Of a DNA stretch of 64,000 nt, positions 40,401 through 50,800 are shown piece after piece. Position 1 is the first letter of the stretch. The number at the start of each line of letters is the position of its first letter. Location of the stretch: positions 7,440,001-7,504,000 of the forward strand of contig CM057136.1 of NCBI GenBank assembly GCA_029964075.1. The letters run 5' to 3'. Under the pieces are notes generated by a model. That model made no database searches. It saw nothing but the letters and a program-made list of their open reading frames with translations, and had not been told where the DNA came from. A program made the translations under genes and the position numbers. The stretch comes from Patiria pectinifera (Eukaryota; Echinodermata; Asteroidea; Valvatida; Asterinidae).

Positions 40401-43064
40401 CATTCTCAGCGCTACTTGTATGTACTATGCGTCACGCTCCATTGCACTCCCACTCCGTATCCGCGTAGCCGCCAACAGGGTAGTTGGTTTGGACTGAGAA
40501 TATTTTCAGCAACTCGCACTCCTTTTGTGTTGCTTTGTTCTCAAATAATGGACCCCCCACTCAGTATCTGCGTAGCTGGCATGGACTTGAATTGTTTCTT
40601 TTCCAGTGATTCCAACCTCGTAGCCAGAGAATTTAGGGGTGTATTTCCGAGTGGCGGGGTATTCTGCAATTACTCCGTGACTCGGACACGACTCGAGTAA
40701 CATTGGCCAAAGACTTGGACTTGGATTCAACCATCATGACTCGGACTTGATGTTAATGACCCGTGAGTCGTGAGTCACATATTTGTTTACCAAAAAATTA
40801 CCTTTAGAAAATATAATTTTGTTGTTAAAGCAACGTTAAAGCAAGCTAAAGAATGTTACAAGCGCGAACTGCACTGCACCACTCCCTAGGTGCCATAGCA
40901 AATAATAATAGGTTTTCCTGGCTATTTTAAAACATGTTTCTTTCAAATTCCAACTCCAACCAACTCTAAGATTAGCTTTTGTCCGAGAAAAATTTCACAC
41001 ACTTAAACAAAACCAACTTAGTAATTTAACATTCAATTGCAATGTTTGGTCATCCTCTTTAGTCACCGGGGATTCGTCATTACGGATCAAATTCGTCTAA
41101 GCTGCTGCCGAATGGCAGCTTTCATATATCAAATTCGTCTGATATAAATCAATTATTTGATTTCTGAATAACAAGGTTTGGCTCATTGTTTGAATTTGCT
41201 TGAACTAAATTTGAAATTGTCCGACGAGATGAAATTGAACATTGGAAAAGCACCAAATCGAAGTTGATGGACGAATTCGAATATTAGAAACGGTAAATTC
41301 TAATGATAAACAGTTTAAAATAGCCGGGAAAACCAATAATATACAAATAATGAATGTTTATGAGTGCAATGGTGAGAATATTTTCATGAGTTGAAAGATT
41401 GAATGTGCTTTCAATGATGGAAAATATTCTGACCATTGCACGAATGCAAAACATTCATTATTTGTTTTATATAACATCCAAGTAGATCTTTGTCATTCGA
41501 TTGGAGGATAAAACTTTAAGAACAAACAAAACTCACAAAATTGTACCATATCCACTTCTTTTTTCCAGCTTGTTCAAGGCTAACAAAGGTTTAAAAGTCA
41601 AATCATTGACAGAAAAGAAAATTAATATCATAAGTATTTAAAATAATGCAAAAACATCAACGAGGCAACTGGATTAACTTCAAAGGCAAGTTTTGTACTG
41701 CTATAACGCATGATATGGTCTACGCCCAAACATCGTATAGCGCCGTGCTGCGCATCTTAGCGTGCAATAGATAAAAAGGGATGGGCCGAAAATGCATGGT
41801 GGCTGACGGTGACCGGAGCAGGTCTCAGGACAGTCTCTTGATGATGACTAGAGCAGGCTAGTCAAAACGTTGAGACCAAAGACAAGTTCTTTTAGAACTA
41901 AGCAGGACTGTTCTTACCAGAACTAAAAACTACTCAGCGAAAGTTGATAATAAGCCAGACAACTTCTTATCAGAATTAAACATCTACTGAGCGACAGTAG
42001 TTATTACCACATGGTGTTGCCGCAAACCGAAACGATGCTGATACTCCACCATGCAAAGCCTAAAATCTTATATGTAAATGTACTATCCAATCTTGATTGT
42101 TTTAGGCGGAGAAGATTGCATCTCAGATGATCTCCGAGGGTCGCATGAATGGCAGTATCGACCAGATTGATAGTATCGTGCATTTTGAATGTAAGTGGTC
42201 CTTTATCACCCTCTAACCTCTTCTGAACTTCTCTGTATGACTGGCCCTGTGTGAATTGTTTTTGTTTTGCTGAAAGAACACTGACCTGGTTGGAGGTTGG
42301 CAGCCAACCACCATCGTGTGAAGACTTACGCGCACGTATGCAACACATGCTGTGCGGGGCATGCGTACGCGCGCATAAAAGTCTTCACACAACATGTTTG
42401 TACTGAGGATGTTATGACGAAAGCGTGGATCTGCGATTTATTTTCGGTAAACACATCGGCCACGGACTTATGTAATTTTTCTAAACAGAGCATCTTTGAA
42501 ATTCTGGACACAAGGAATATGTAAACGAAATTTCAGCTTCGTCCTTAAGGTAAAAATATGGAGAAATTTTTTTGTGTAATTTTTTGGCTATGGCAGCAGA
42601 ATTTCATACCCTGGACGTCAGTTGTAATGCGACGAAGACGTCATAGTTTCAACCTGGGCTAGGGTGATGATAACATTAACAATGCATTAGCTAACATATG
42701 GCCCCTGAACATGAACACAAAAAGTCTGGAAATATCGCCGAAAGAAAAGTCACAAATTCGGAGCATTTAAATGTTTATTTCGGCATTATCAGTTCGGTCC
42801 ATTAACAGCGGCCATCCCCAAACTTGGTCATTATCACGCAGTGAAGACAGGATCCTCACAGTTATTCCTTAAATAATATATGATACACAAAATTATTGAC
42901 GTCCATTATTTTGATCTTTTTTTTTATTTCTAGCTCGTGAAACTTTACCGCAGTGGGACAAACAGATCCAGAACCTCTGCCTCCAAGTCAATACGATCAT
43001 CGAGAAGATTAACCAGCATGCACCGGACTGGATTGCCAGCGTCTCCGAAACACAGATGTCCTGA
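31476..43064 (+). CDS. COPS4: COPS4, COP9 signalosome subunit 4
   Basis: Ten coding exons: 31476-31549, 32755-32834, 34631-34782, 35818-35921, 37122-37275, 38355-38505, 38960-39130, 40079-40194, 42106-42190, 42934-43064. All introns are GT-AG, phases agree, and the total is 1218 bases, i.e. 405 residues, one short of human CSN4. The match is clear throughout: [87 protein letters not shown], then the winged-helix end of the PCI domain, with [37 protein letters not shown] and the C-terminal long helix. The protein is a scaffold subunit of the complex that removes NEDD8 from cullins, in nucleus and cytoplasm. Start: MAAS at a YY1-like AAAATGGCGGC. A polyadenylation hexamer AATAAA follows at 43104. 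The gene appears intact. Confidence 0.96.
33126..33550. repeat. GAGGATTTTGGAGG repeat, copy 3
   Basis: Located in COPS4 intron 2, in the orientation opposite to the copy at 26979. Starts CCTAACCCTAACTCCC, contains CCTCAATCCTCCAAATTC and GAGGATTTTGAAGGATT, ends GCGGTTAGGTTTAAG. Confidence 0.65.
33985..34405. repeat. GAGGATTTTGGAGG repeat, copy 4 (full length)
   Basis: Near-complete reverse complement of 26979-27394, e.g. GCCCTCTGGCTAGGATGCAA here against TTGCATCCTAGCCAGAGGGC there. It lies about 225 bases upstream of COPS4 exon 3 (34631). Confidence 0.75.
35455..35703. repeat. 249-bp palindrome (foldback element)
   Basis: The arms of ~118 bases are nearly exact complements: AATAATGAAAGGTTTGCGG at the left edge and CCGCAAACCTTTCATTATT at the right. 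The centre is at about 35579. One arm plus flank recurs at 50835-50970, and an eroded end at 41995-42060. It lies in COPS4 intron 3, ~115 bases before exon 4. Confidence 0.8.
36305..36831. mobile_element. TTAA-flanked MITE, ~527 bp
   Basis: TTAA at 36301-36304 and 36832-36835 bounds ends AGGGACACTGGGTCCTG and CAGGACCTAGTGCCCCT (complement AGGGGCACTAGGTCCTG), i.e. inverted repeats of about 17 bases with two mismatches. A 4-bp TTAA duplication is the mark of piggyBac-type elements. No transposase. In COPS4 intron 4. Confidence 0.7.
36880..36952 (-). repeat. tRNA-Ala-like sequence (SINE head or pseudogene)
   Basis: The minus strand gives a 73-base tRNA-like fold: 7-bp acceptor stem (GGCTGGA with TCCAGTC), A box TAGCTCAGTTGGTAG, T stem GCAGG/CCTGC and B box GGTTCAAACCC. 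The anticodon loop ACAGCAA would place AGC, but position 33 is C instead of the near-universal T and the D stem pairs poorly. It is most likely a SINE head. Confidence 0.5.
37302..37962. mobile_element. ~660-bp MITE rich in CGTCGTA/TGCGACG words
   Basis: Ends AGCACCTGATTTCGTGAA and TTCGTTAAATTGGGTGCT are inverted repeats. Inside, both ends carry runs of short palindromic TGCGACGCGTC-like words. It sits 27 bases after COPS4 exon 5, so it sets much of intron 5. Confidence 0.6.
39357..39861. repeat. ~505-bp palindrome with CAGGGTGAGTCAAAAAAAGC termini
   Basis: Left ACAGGGTGAGTCAAAAAAAG and right CTTTTTTTGACTCGGCCTGT begin arms of roughly 240 bases each that stay complementary to the centre near 39607 (GCAAAACGAAAAC / GTTTTCGTTTTGC). 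Related termini are seen at 21849 and 55126, and an inner fragment at 42245-42280. In COPS4 intron 7. Confidence 0.75.
40911..41335. mobile_element. MITE related to 13434-13974
   Basis: Ends TAGGTTTTCCTGGCTATTTT and AAAATAGCCGGGAAAACC are inverted repeats. AATAATA is present on both sides and may be a target duplication, although the site is low in complexity. COPS4 intron 8. Confidence 0.6.
41340..41512. repeat. Shortened copy of the composite hairpin element
   Basis: ACAAATAATGAATGTTTATG at the left and CATTCATTATTTGTTTTATA at the right fold together, followed by ATCTTTGTCATTCGATTGG, matching the layout at 56040-56260. Confidence 0.55.
42317..42390. repeat. 74-bp hairpin, GTGTGAAGACTTA arms
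   Basis: GTGTGAAGACTTACGCGCAC pairs with GCGCGCATAAAAGTCTTCACAC (imperfect). It is in COPS4 intron 9. Confidence 0.5.
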
Positions 43065-44004
43065 TGACTCCAAATCGAGGAAGTGTCACGCCATCCGTGA
43101 TTGAATAAACTGTAGCGTACACGGACTCTCACTCATACTCAAGTCCATCGCAAGTCCTCACACTTGCACCGGGGTGTACATAGGTCGCCTGTAGATTTTG
43201 GATTTTCTACCTTGGTAGAGCCTCTTAACCCCGGTGCTGACCAGGGTAGGATTTTACCCAGGTAGAGCGCTGGACCCGTGTAAAAGCCGTGTTGGATTCT
43301 TGCTAGTGTCATAGGGGCTCCTGAAATCTCATAGGGGCTCCTAAAATCTCCAACACAGAGACTTGACCAGGGTAGGATTTTACCCAGGTAGAGCGCCGGA
43401 CCCATGTAGAAGCCGCGTTAGATTCTTGCTAGTGTGAAAGGGGTTCCAGAAATCTCTGTGTTGGACTCGGGTCCAACCATAGAGCTATATTAAATTACTA
43501 GAGCACTAACTCCTCATTCTTGTGCGCGGAGACGCTCTGAAGCCGTCCTGGGCGCAGACATTTTGAATTCATGCGCGTGTTTGTAGAACATAATGAAATT
43601 AGATGGATTGAATTTTGAAAGTGTACTCTAAATGCAATCCGCAAGTAGAACGTACGCAAACAACTTAAGCGGGTCATGATGGTAAACAACTTAAGCGCAT
43701 CATGATGGTTTAAAAAAAGAACATCGGTTAATCATCTGCAGCGGATATGCGCATGCATTGCGCTGTTTGCATAGAGCAAAATGAAACGCTCATTTGCTGA
43801 TCGTGCGTTTCGGTTTGGGGCGTACCGGCTTCTGTAACGCACCTGTATGGAAAACAAATGCAGATATGCAAATAGCCGTACAAAAGCTGTACACAATTCT
43901 GAGTTTTCCATAGGTTTGTGCACAAACATGGACGCGCCCAGCAGGCATCACTTTGTACATGAGTCAGCGCTCTAGTAATTTAATATAGCTCTATGGTCAC
44001 CACC

Positions 44005-44871
44005 AATCTTTAATCCTTTTGCTGGGATGTAACCTCATTCCCCAAAAATCCTCCAGCTGCCTCCATGTAAAAAATTGCATACAGCCTCAATCCTCCAAAA
44101 TCATCCGTTATTTTTGAATGTGGTCCTTGGAGGGGTGACAAGTGCCTCAATCCTGCAGAATCATCCAGCAATCACTGTCAGTATGTTAAGGCAGGGCCAT
44201 TGACATCCTAGAGCAGTGCAGAGGATTTCAAGTATAATCTAGGCCAGGCGCGGTTCTAGAACCAATATTTTGGGGGGCTAGCACGGTGGATCCAGAATTT
44301 TTTTCAGGGAGGCGTGCTGAAATGTTGACCAGTTATTTTTTCCAGACACTTAGGCCTCCGAAAATCAATAGGGGGGGGGGGGGGGGGGGGGTCATGCCAT
44401 ATTTTCAATGGGGAGCGCCAATAAATCCTAAAATCATTCACAATATATTAACTAATGCACCCTTGTCACGGCTATTTCTTCTTTAGGGGAGACCGTTCGC
44501 ATGTACATGCAATTTTTTTTTTTTTTACGGAATTTATTTTGGGGGGGGCTAGACAAAATTTTGGGGGGGCTACAGCCCCCCCTAGCCCCCTCGTAGAACC
44601 GCGCCTGATCTAGGCCTATATTTATGTGCGGCTGAACATAAACAACACAAGGTCCAGCCTAAGACCTTGACACAGTGCATCCTCTTAAAAATCAGCCACA
44701 CACTTTCGCCATGTAGCCTCGATCCTGCAAAATCCTCAGTACTGCAAAATCCTCAATTTTGCAAAGAGGATTATGGAGGGTTTAGGAAGGTTAGGGCTAT
44801 CCCTAACAGTCCTGAATCCTCCAATTTCAATACGATTTTGCTCACCCCCTAGGGAGTTAGGGTTAATGCAA
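44005..44871. repeat. GAGGATTTTGGAGG repeat, copy 5, split by a hAT-type insertion
   Basis: The left part 44005-44244 and right part 44608-44871 together make one unit of this repeat family; the break falls exactly at the 8-bp duplication of the inserted element. The right end is GGGAGTTAGGGTTAA. Confidence 0.7.
44245..44607. mobile_element. hAT-type MITE, 363 bp, with 8-bp target duplication
   Basis: The target duplication ATCTAGGC is exact at 44237-44244 and 44608-44615. Termini CAGGCGCGGTTCTA and TAGAACCGCGCCTG are perfect 14-bp inverted repeats. A CAG...CTG end with an 8-bp duplication is the hAT hallmark. The inside is G-rich (a run of about 20 G near 44371) with no coding capacity. Confidence 0.85.
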
Positions 44872-45341
44872 ACCTAAGGCCACCCTCAGGTTGACTTTGC
44901 GATGACAAAGAACAGCAAGAAACGTATCAGTCACATTTTTTTTTGCGACCTGAGTGTAATATTCAGATGATAAGCTTCAGTCGGTGCTGAAAAAAAATGA
45001 AACAGTCACAAGATTAGGAAAATTCAACTTCTGCGCTGCAACAGGTGAGAATCAATCGCAGTCGACCTTTGTGCACACAACCGGATCATCTTGTTTCATA
45101 TTGTAACCAATCAGCGTGTGGCCAAAATGGTCGAATGAACACACGTGGTCATGGAAGATCGTTTGATTATCAGCATGCGCACCGCCATTTTGAAGACGTC
45201 ACATGATCATGTCTGTGCCGAGGAATGGTCGTTGTGTCGTGGGTGACGTGAGCATGGTTGCGATTGTTTTCGTGTCCAGATGCCGTGTGACTTTTCTGCT
45301 TGATGCCGACAGTTCCGTCGCGGCGCAAGCAAATCGCAGGT

Positions 45342-45418
45342 TGACCGAAGGCCGCCCGAAGGCCGCGCGAAGGCCGCTGATAGCCGCCCGAAGGCCGCCT
45401 GAGGGCCGCCCGAAGGCG
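45342..45418. repeat. GC-rich minisatellite, GCCGCCCGAAG unit
   Basis: About seven copies of an 11-12-bp unit (GGCCGCCCGAA, with variants GGCCGCGCGAA and GGCCGCCTGAG). It contrasts sharply with the AT-rich surroundings. Confidence 0.7.
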
Positions 45419-45849
45419 CACAGTTTCAATGGCATTTTTCCCCCACATTTTCAAGTTGTAAAAATATAACTGGTTGTTAAAGCATGCTTGGAAACAGTGC
45501 TTGACAATGAATATGACAAGGTCAACCCTTGTTGCTGGGAGTTGAGTATTCATTGGATATATTTACTTTATTAGTAGATGAATAAAAGATGTTGTTTCAG
45601 AAACTACTCTTGTGTGTCTGTTACACACTGTACAACAGTATTGCAAACAATTGCCTATATGTTTGTTTTGAAATGTGTATGCATGATTTGTTTATAAGTT
45701 TAGCTGACGATTTCATGCACTTGTTCTGGCAAGCTTAAAAAAATAAAAGAATTTAAAAGTCAGAGTTTGATGAAGTTGCAAGTGTAAAGAATCTGTCTTG
45801 TGTGTTTTCTAGTGTGCCGATAAAAGTGTAACATCCAGAAAAATAAAAA

Positions 45850-46742
45850 CTAATGTTTTCTTCTTTAATGAAATTATATATTACATTAAAGCCTGACTAT
45901 TTCTCAATTTATCATTTTTACTCCATTCCATTTGGGTCCCTAGATCCAGAAATACAATCAATTAAAGGGAATATACAACATTTGCAAACATCAAAAAATA
46001 AAACTATTTTTTACGAAATACCTTACTAGGATGTTGGTAAATGACAGTCACAAGCATTCTGTAACATTACGGCACCTGGTGTGAAGTCATTTGCAAGAAA
46101 ATGGTATTTTTGTATACATTTCCAACGGTGGTCGGCCGACCACCGTTGGAAAAACCTAACTATTGTGCAACTACTGCTCCATATTTACCATTTGTTTCAG
46201 TTCAAATTGTGTTTGCTATTGGTTACATGTTCATGAATGAGTGCAGGCCAGCTAGACTGGTTCCCTTACCTTACAATTTTCCGGCATCTATAAATTGATC
46301 CATTTTATCTTTAGTGGAGTCAGGGAACCAGACTACTTGAACATTTTTGTTTTTCTTGTTTTTTTCCGAGCATTTTCGGACACAAAACTTCAAACATGTC
46401 AGTGTAACAATATTTTGATCTATTATACTAACCCCTCAACTAGTTCATTTCTGAAAATTACAGTGAAAGCCAATGATGTACATTCCCTTTAAGTGAAAGG
46501 GTGTCAATTGTACTTTGGCCAGTCTCACCTGGACATGGTGAATCTGGGTTAAGCATTGAATAGGCATTGAAGTTGGTGACATCACAGGTGAGAGTGGCCC
46601 ATGTAAAATGTACACCCTTTCACTTAATTGATTGTACTTCTGGATCTAGGGACCCAAATGGAATGGGGTAAAAAGGAGTGGAGGGAGAAATAGTCGGGCT
46701 GTAATGTAATTTATAATTTCATTGAAGAAAAAAAACATTAAA
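45850..46742. repeat. Long palindrome interrupted by a TTAA-type MITE
   Basis: The outer arms match over ~115 bases each (CCTAGATCCAGAAATACAAT left, ATTGTACTTCTGGATCTAGG right). The inner arms AAGTGAAAGGGTGT and ACACCCTTTCACTT follow. In the left arm the match is broken exactly at TTAA by the 523-bp insertion at 45966-46488; the right arm shows the empty site. Confidence 0.8.
45966..46488. mobile_element. piggyBac-like TTAA MITE, 523 bp
   Basis: TTAA at 45962-45965 and 46489-46492. Ends AGGGAATATACA and TGTACATTCCCT (complement AGGGAATGTACA) are inverted repeats with one mismatch. A central palindrome CAACGGTGGTCGGCCGACCA... is present. The empty site in the mirror arm of the host palindrome proves the insertion borders. 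Other copies: 25680-26188, 23132-23625. Confidence 0.85.
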
Positions 46743-47869
46743 CAGTTATTATTAATTATTTGTTTCCTGAATGTTGCTCTTTTTTTGGGCACACGATCTG
46801 TATAAACGTCTATTTTCAATGTGATACCGAATATTTAACTTCCTGAATTGTTGAAAAACAAATCATAAAATGTGGTACATTTTGAATTCCATCAAATTTG
46901 TTGTCTGTTTCTTTAAAGTGCTTCGAAAGTACTGGTTCTAAAAACAGCTTGGAGTACTCGAAGACCCACCATTTTCTTTGTGGTGTTTGAAGTTTTAATT
47001 TTGAAAGTTTAATTTGGGGTTTAATTTGGGGAAGAATAAATGTTTGTACCGGAATTTTGTGCGTGAGCAAGGATACAATAATGGTGCTAAATTTAGTTTC
47101 CTGTGCCTGTATTAACAAAGAAAAGTGGAGAGAAAAGGTAATTCCACATTCACTTTTCACGTGATCGGTAGAAATTATTAAAAAGTTGTTTGTCCAATTT
47201 AAACTCCGCCTATTTCGAAACGTTGGGGGCGTTGATTGGTCACAAGTACTGAGCTGATCGCGATAAAATATGAATATGTATACATGTAGGTGGGAGGTCA
47301 TTGACTATACAATGAAGTATATTTCTTCTTACAAGGAATTTTATTGGTCTAGTTACAGAAAGGAGTTCTGTCAAACCAGGGGTTTAAAAAAAAACTAGAT
47401 CATGTTCATTTGTGCGATTCAATGTAGTTTACACTTGTGTAATTGTGTTACTAATAATAGTTAGTGCAGCGAAAATTACATAATAGTGCAGCGAAAAATA
47501 CACTCGTAATTATGACGAATTCAAGAAGTTATTTTCTGAAACAAAGTATCCAATCAGAAACGTTCTTACAAGCACACAGAATTGTGACCTCTGAACGTCA
47601 AAACTGGGCCGGGACGCACGTGATGCTGACTGGACTGTTTGTTTCGAAATCCACATACACTCCGGCCCAGTAATCCGCACTTAAAATCGTTTCCCACATA
47701 TGCACGTTACGTTGAGCCAAAGTTCATCATACTAGTGTAAACAGTAAGTCATGTAAGTGGCACTTTGAGACAGGACAACCCTTTACATTTTGTTCCGCCA
47801 GCGACATTACAGGCCATGAACTGATGGTCGTATGATTCAAGAATAAATCCTTGGAACAACTCATCAGAA

Positions 47870-50800
47870 ATGAAACTCGTACTACTTTTGTCGTTTTTGG
47901 CAGCAGGTAAGTTGAAACGTTTCTTACGTACGCGCTAAACGCTATGGCCATGATCTGATGATGGAGTGGTGAGAATGAATCTGGCATGACCACTTTTTTT
48001 TCAACACTACTCACTAGTATTTTGGCGTGTGTGAGCAAAGCAGTAATCATTCCCCATGGCCATAGTTTCTTTGTGGCCTTTCTTTTTAATAGAATTGACA
48101 TGATTGACATGATTGATGAGTGATACAGTTGTTTTCCTGGAAAGATTTCCATGATATACGAAGTTCACTCAACACCCTGTGTACAAACCCTATGAGATTG
48201 GACTGAAAAATTCTAAGTGTTTTATAAGAAAATGCTTGTATTTTCTCACTGCTCAAATTGACTTTGATGACATGAAATTGCTATCTGGGGGCTGGGGGCT
48301 TGTTAGTCAATACAGAGGAAAATTAGTGAACTTCGTATATGGAAATCTTTCCGTTTTCCTAGTTCCGGATAGCAAACATCATTCAGGCTGATTTCGGCTC
48401 AACTACCGGGTACTCCACGAATTCAAGTGACATTGATTAAAAAGTTTACCTTGAGTGATGGAGAGACCACAAAATTTTTTTCAAATTTACGCTCTTTTCA
48501 TTTCGATTTTACGACGTCAAAAGTGCCGATGTCACTTTTCCTAGTTCCGGATCGGTTCAATCAGTTCCGAATTGATCAAAACTGCTTCATGCGAAAAAAA
48601 AAAAAATCACGCGAGAAAATCCTTTTTTTCAGCCAGAACCAACCAAATCAAACATATTTTCTGGTAAAGTATTATTTCATTATCTAAAAATAGTTCATGC
48701 AAGAGAATTCCAGCAAATTTTAAAAAGAGAAAAAACGTAAATGATTTTGAAACTTTTGTCTGCAGCGCCACGGCTCGAACTCACGCACGGACCGAAAATC
48801 TTTGACCCAGCACAGAATACGTCACACAAAATCGATTAACGCGCGTGTAGTTGGGTTGTAAGTGCACGCGCGATCCGGAACTAGGCAAAAGCATACGGTC
48901 ATTCGTTGGCAGATTTTCAAATATTAGAGACGCTACAACTTATTTTGATTGAACAGACATTCGATGGAAGCGTTTATACGTTTGTAGTGAATGAAAAAAA
49001 TATTTGAAACCACACTGTACAAGAGATATACCGAGGAGAAAATTTATCGTCGATTCGCAGCTCCCGTGATTTTCTTTAAACCGTCCAAACATGTCGGAGT
49101 GCTAGTCGGAAATCTGGCCAAAATTCCTCTTCTAAAGATTTTATCGAAAAGATCTTTGGGTATCAAGAAGCTTACATTTTCCTTTTCAATATGCACTCCG
49201 TCAGATTTTTTTTTATTGGAGACTTATCAAAAAGAGGTAGGTTTTTATTTGAAGCGATCCGGAACTAGGAAAAATCCGGAACTAGGAAAACGACTGTAGT
49301 GACACCAAAAAAAAGGCATGGCGCGGTGGGACCGGTAGACTTGAAAAAAAAAAACCGAGAAGACAAGAATTATTTAAAACTAAAGGAAGAAAGACATTTT
49401 CTTTTTGCCAAATTCTTGAATTATTACATTATTCTCTGTACTGTAGGCCTACCACCCCAATCGCTGTGTCTGTATAGGCCTACTGCCCCCAAGTACCGGT
49501 ACTGTTGTGCATCGGGTCGGATTGACCGGGCCAAATCGACCCAAAACATTATAGATATAAACCCAATCAGCACCGAAACTGATCTTAACTCCCTGAAACC
49601 GACCCAACCCTACAAAATTCAAGGAAAACCGACTGAACCGACCTAAAACCGACCGAAAAAACCCCAAAACCCTGAATATCTGGCTTGGGCAACTATATGT
49701 CGGCTTTTTGTGCCTGAACTTGCCCGCGTCGCGTGAAAATCGTCGTCTCTCAGTAACTGAATCATACAGGTCGGTACTCACAACGTGACCTTCTGGTGGG
49801 CCTGTATGTTGTATTATAGACTGTCCGTGATAGACCACAATTCATTTGGTTGCACTGGGCACAGTGACTCTGCAATAAATATTGCACCGTGTGACTTTCC
49901 GCACTGTTTCCTTTTATTTCGGGCTTTTTTAAAATGGCCTAACCGACCCGACCCGAAAATCGCAAACACAAAACCGAAACCGACCCGTCTACCTGTCTGA
50001 AATGAAGGACAAACCAACCCGAAGTCGGTTTCGTGTCGGGTTGGTTTTGTGTCGGGTCGGTTTCGGGTCAGGTCTGTTTCGGATCAGGTCGGTTTCGGGT
50101 CGGGTCGGTTTCGGGTCAGGCCGGTTTCTTGGCGGGTCGGTTTCGGGTCAGGTTGGTTTTGGGTTGGTTCAGTTTCGGGTTGGGTCAGGTTCGCACAACA
50201 CTATCCCCAAGTTGTCCCAGCACTCTATGGTCTTATGGATTCATCAGCAGATATACAATATAATAAATACAATGTTTTTTTCAGTGTATATGGCTGCTAA
50301 TGACTTAAAATGTTTCTTTTAGCCTCTGCTGCGTCCATCGGATCCGAGAAATGCACGTGGGGTCCTGCTTATTGGTGTGACCATCCACTGAAGGCAAAGG
50401 AATGCGGTGAAGGGGCCACTAGCTACTGCATCGCCAACGACTGGGCACAGCTGAAGGTTGATGTAAGTAGCAGTTCTCTGGAGCTGCAGTAGTCTCGATC
50501 TAAGACTGGATTTTGGATTTTCTTTCTTCTGATGCAGCTAATTCTGATCCCTGATAAGCAGGGTCAAGCCACTATGGCTGTAGAGGAGGCTATCAATAAG
50601 TTGAGTCAAAATCAAGCAAGTTTTGTTTTTTTAATTTCTTGTGATTCAGGATGATTCCGCTTGTGATGACTGTAAGATGTTCATCGCAGCAGTCAAAGAT
50701 GTTCTCAACAACAGTACAGTGCAGGTAAGTTTGGGTGGGGTTCACTTTTTAAAAAAATCAAAACGTGACCCAAAGCTGCTGAAAATATTCCAAAATCTGT

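Larger units (their letters stand above)
43065..47869. other. Intergenic between COPS4 and the saposin-domain gene
   Basis: Apart from the COPS4 polyadenylation signal AATAAA (43104-43109) and the repeats listed separately, it holds a direct duplication of a TTTTACCCAGGTAGAGCGC unit (43230-43440), an inverted TAGAGCTATATTAAATTACTAGAGC pair (around 43480 and 43970) bounding a ~490-bp segment, and a GC-rich minisatellite (45340). No gene is recognised; a 161-residue minus ORF at 46816-47301 has no domain. Confidence 0.45.

Noticed and set aside
46816..47301. 161-residue minus ORF between COPS4 and the saposin gene
   Set aside because: No domain, repeat-rich surroundings and ordinary AT-rich composition; probably chance.
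48991..49646. 102- and 115-residue plus ORFs as transposase remnants
   Set aside because: They cross the border of the TA-flanked element or lie in the CCGACCC minisatellite, with no recognisable motif.
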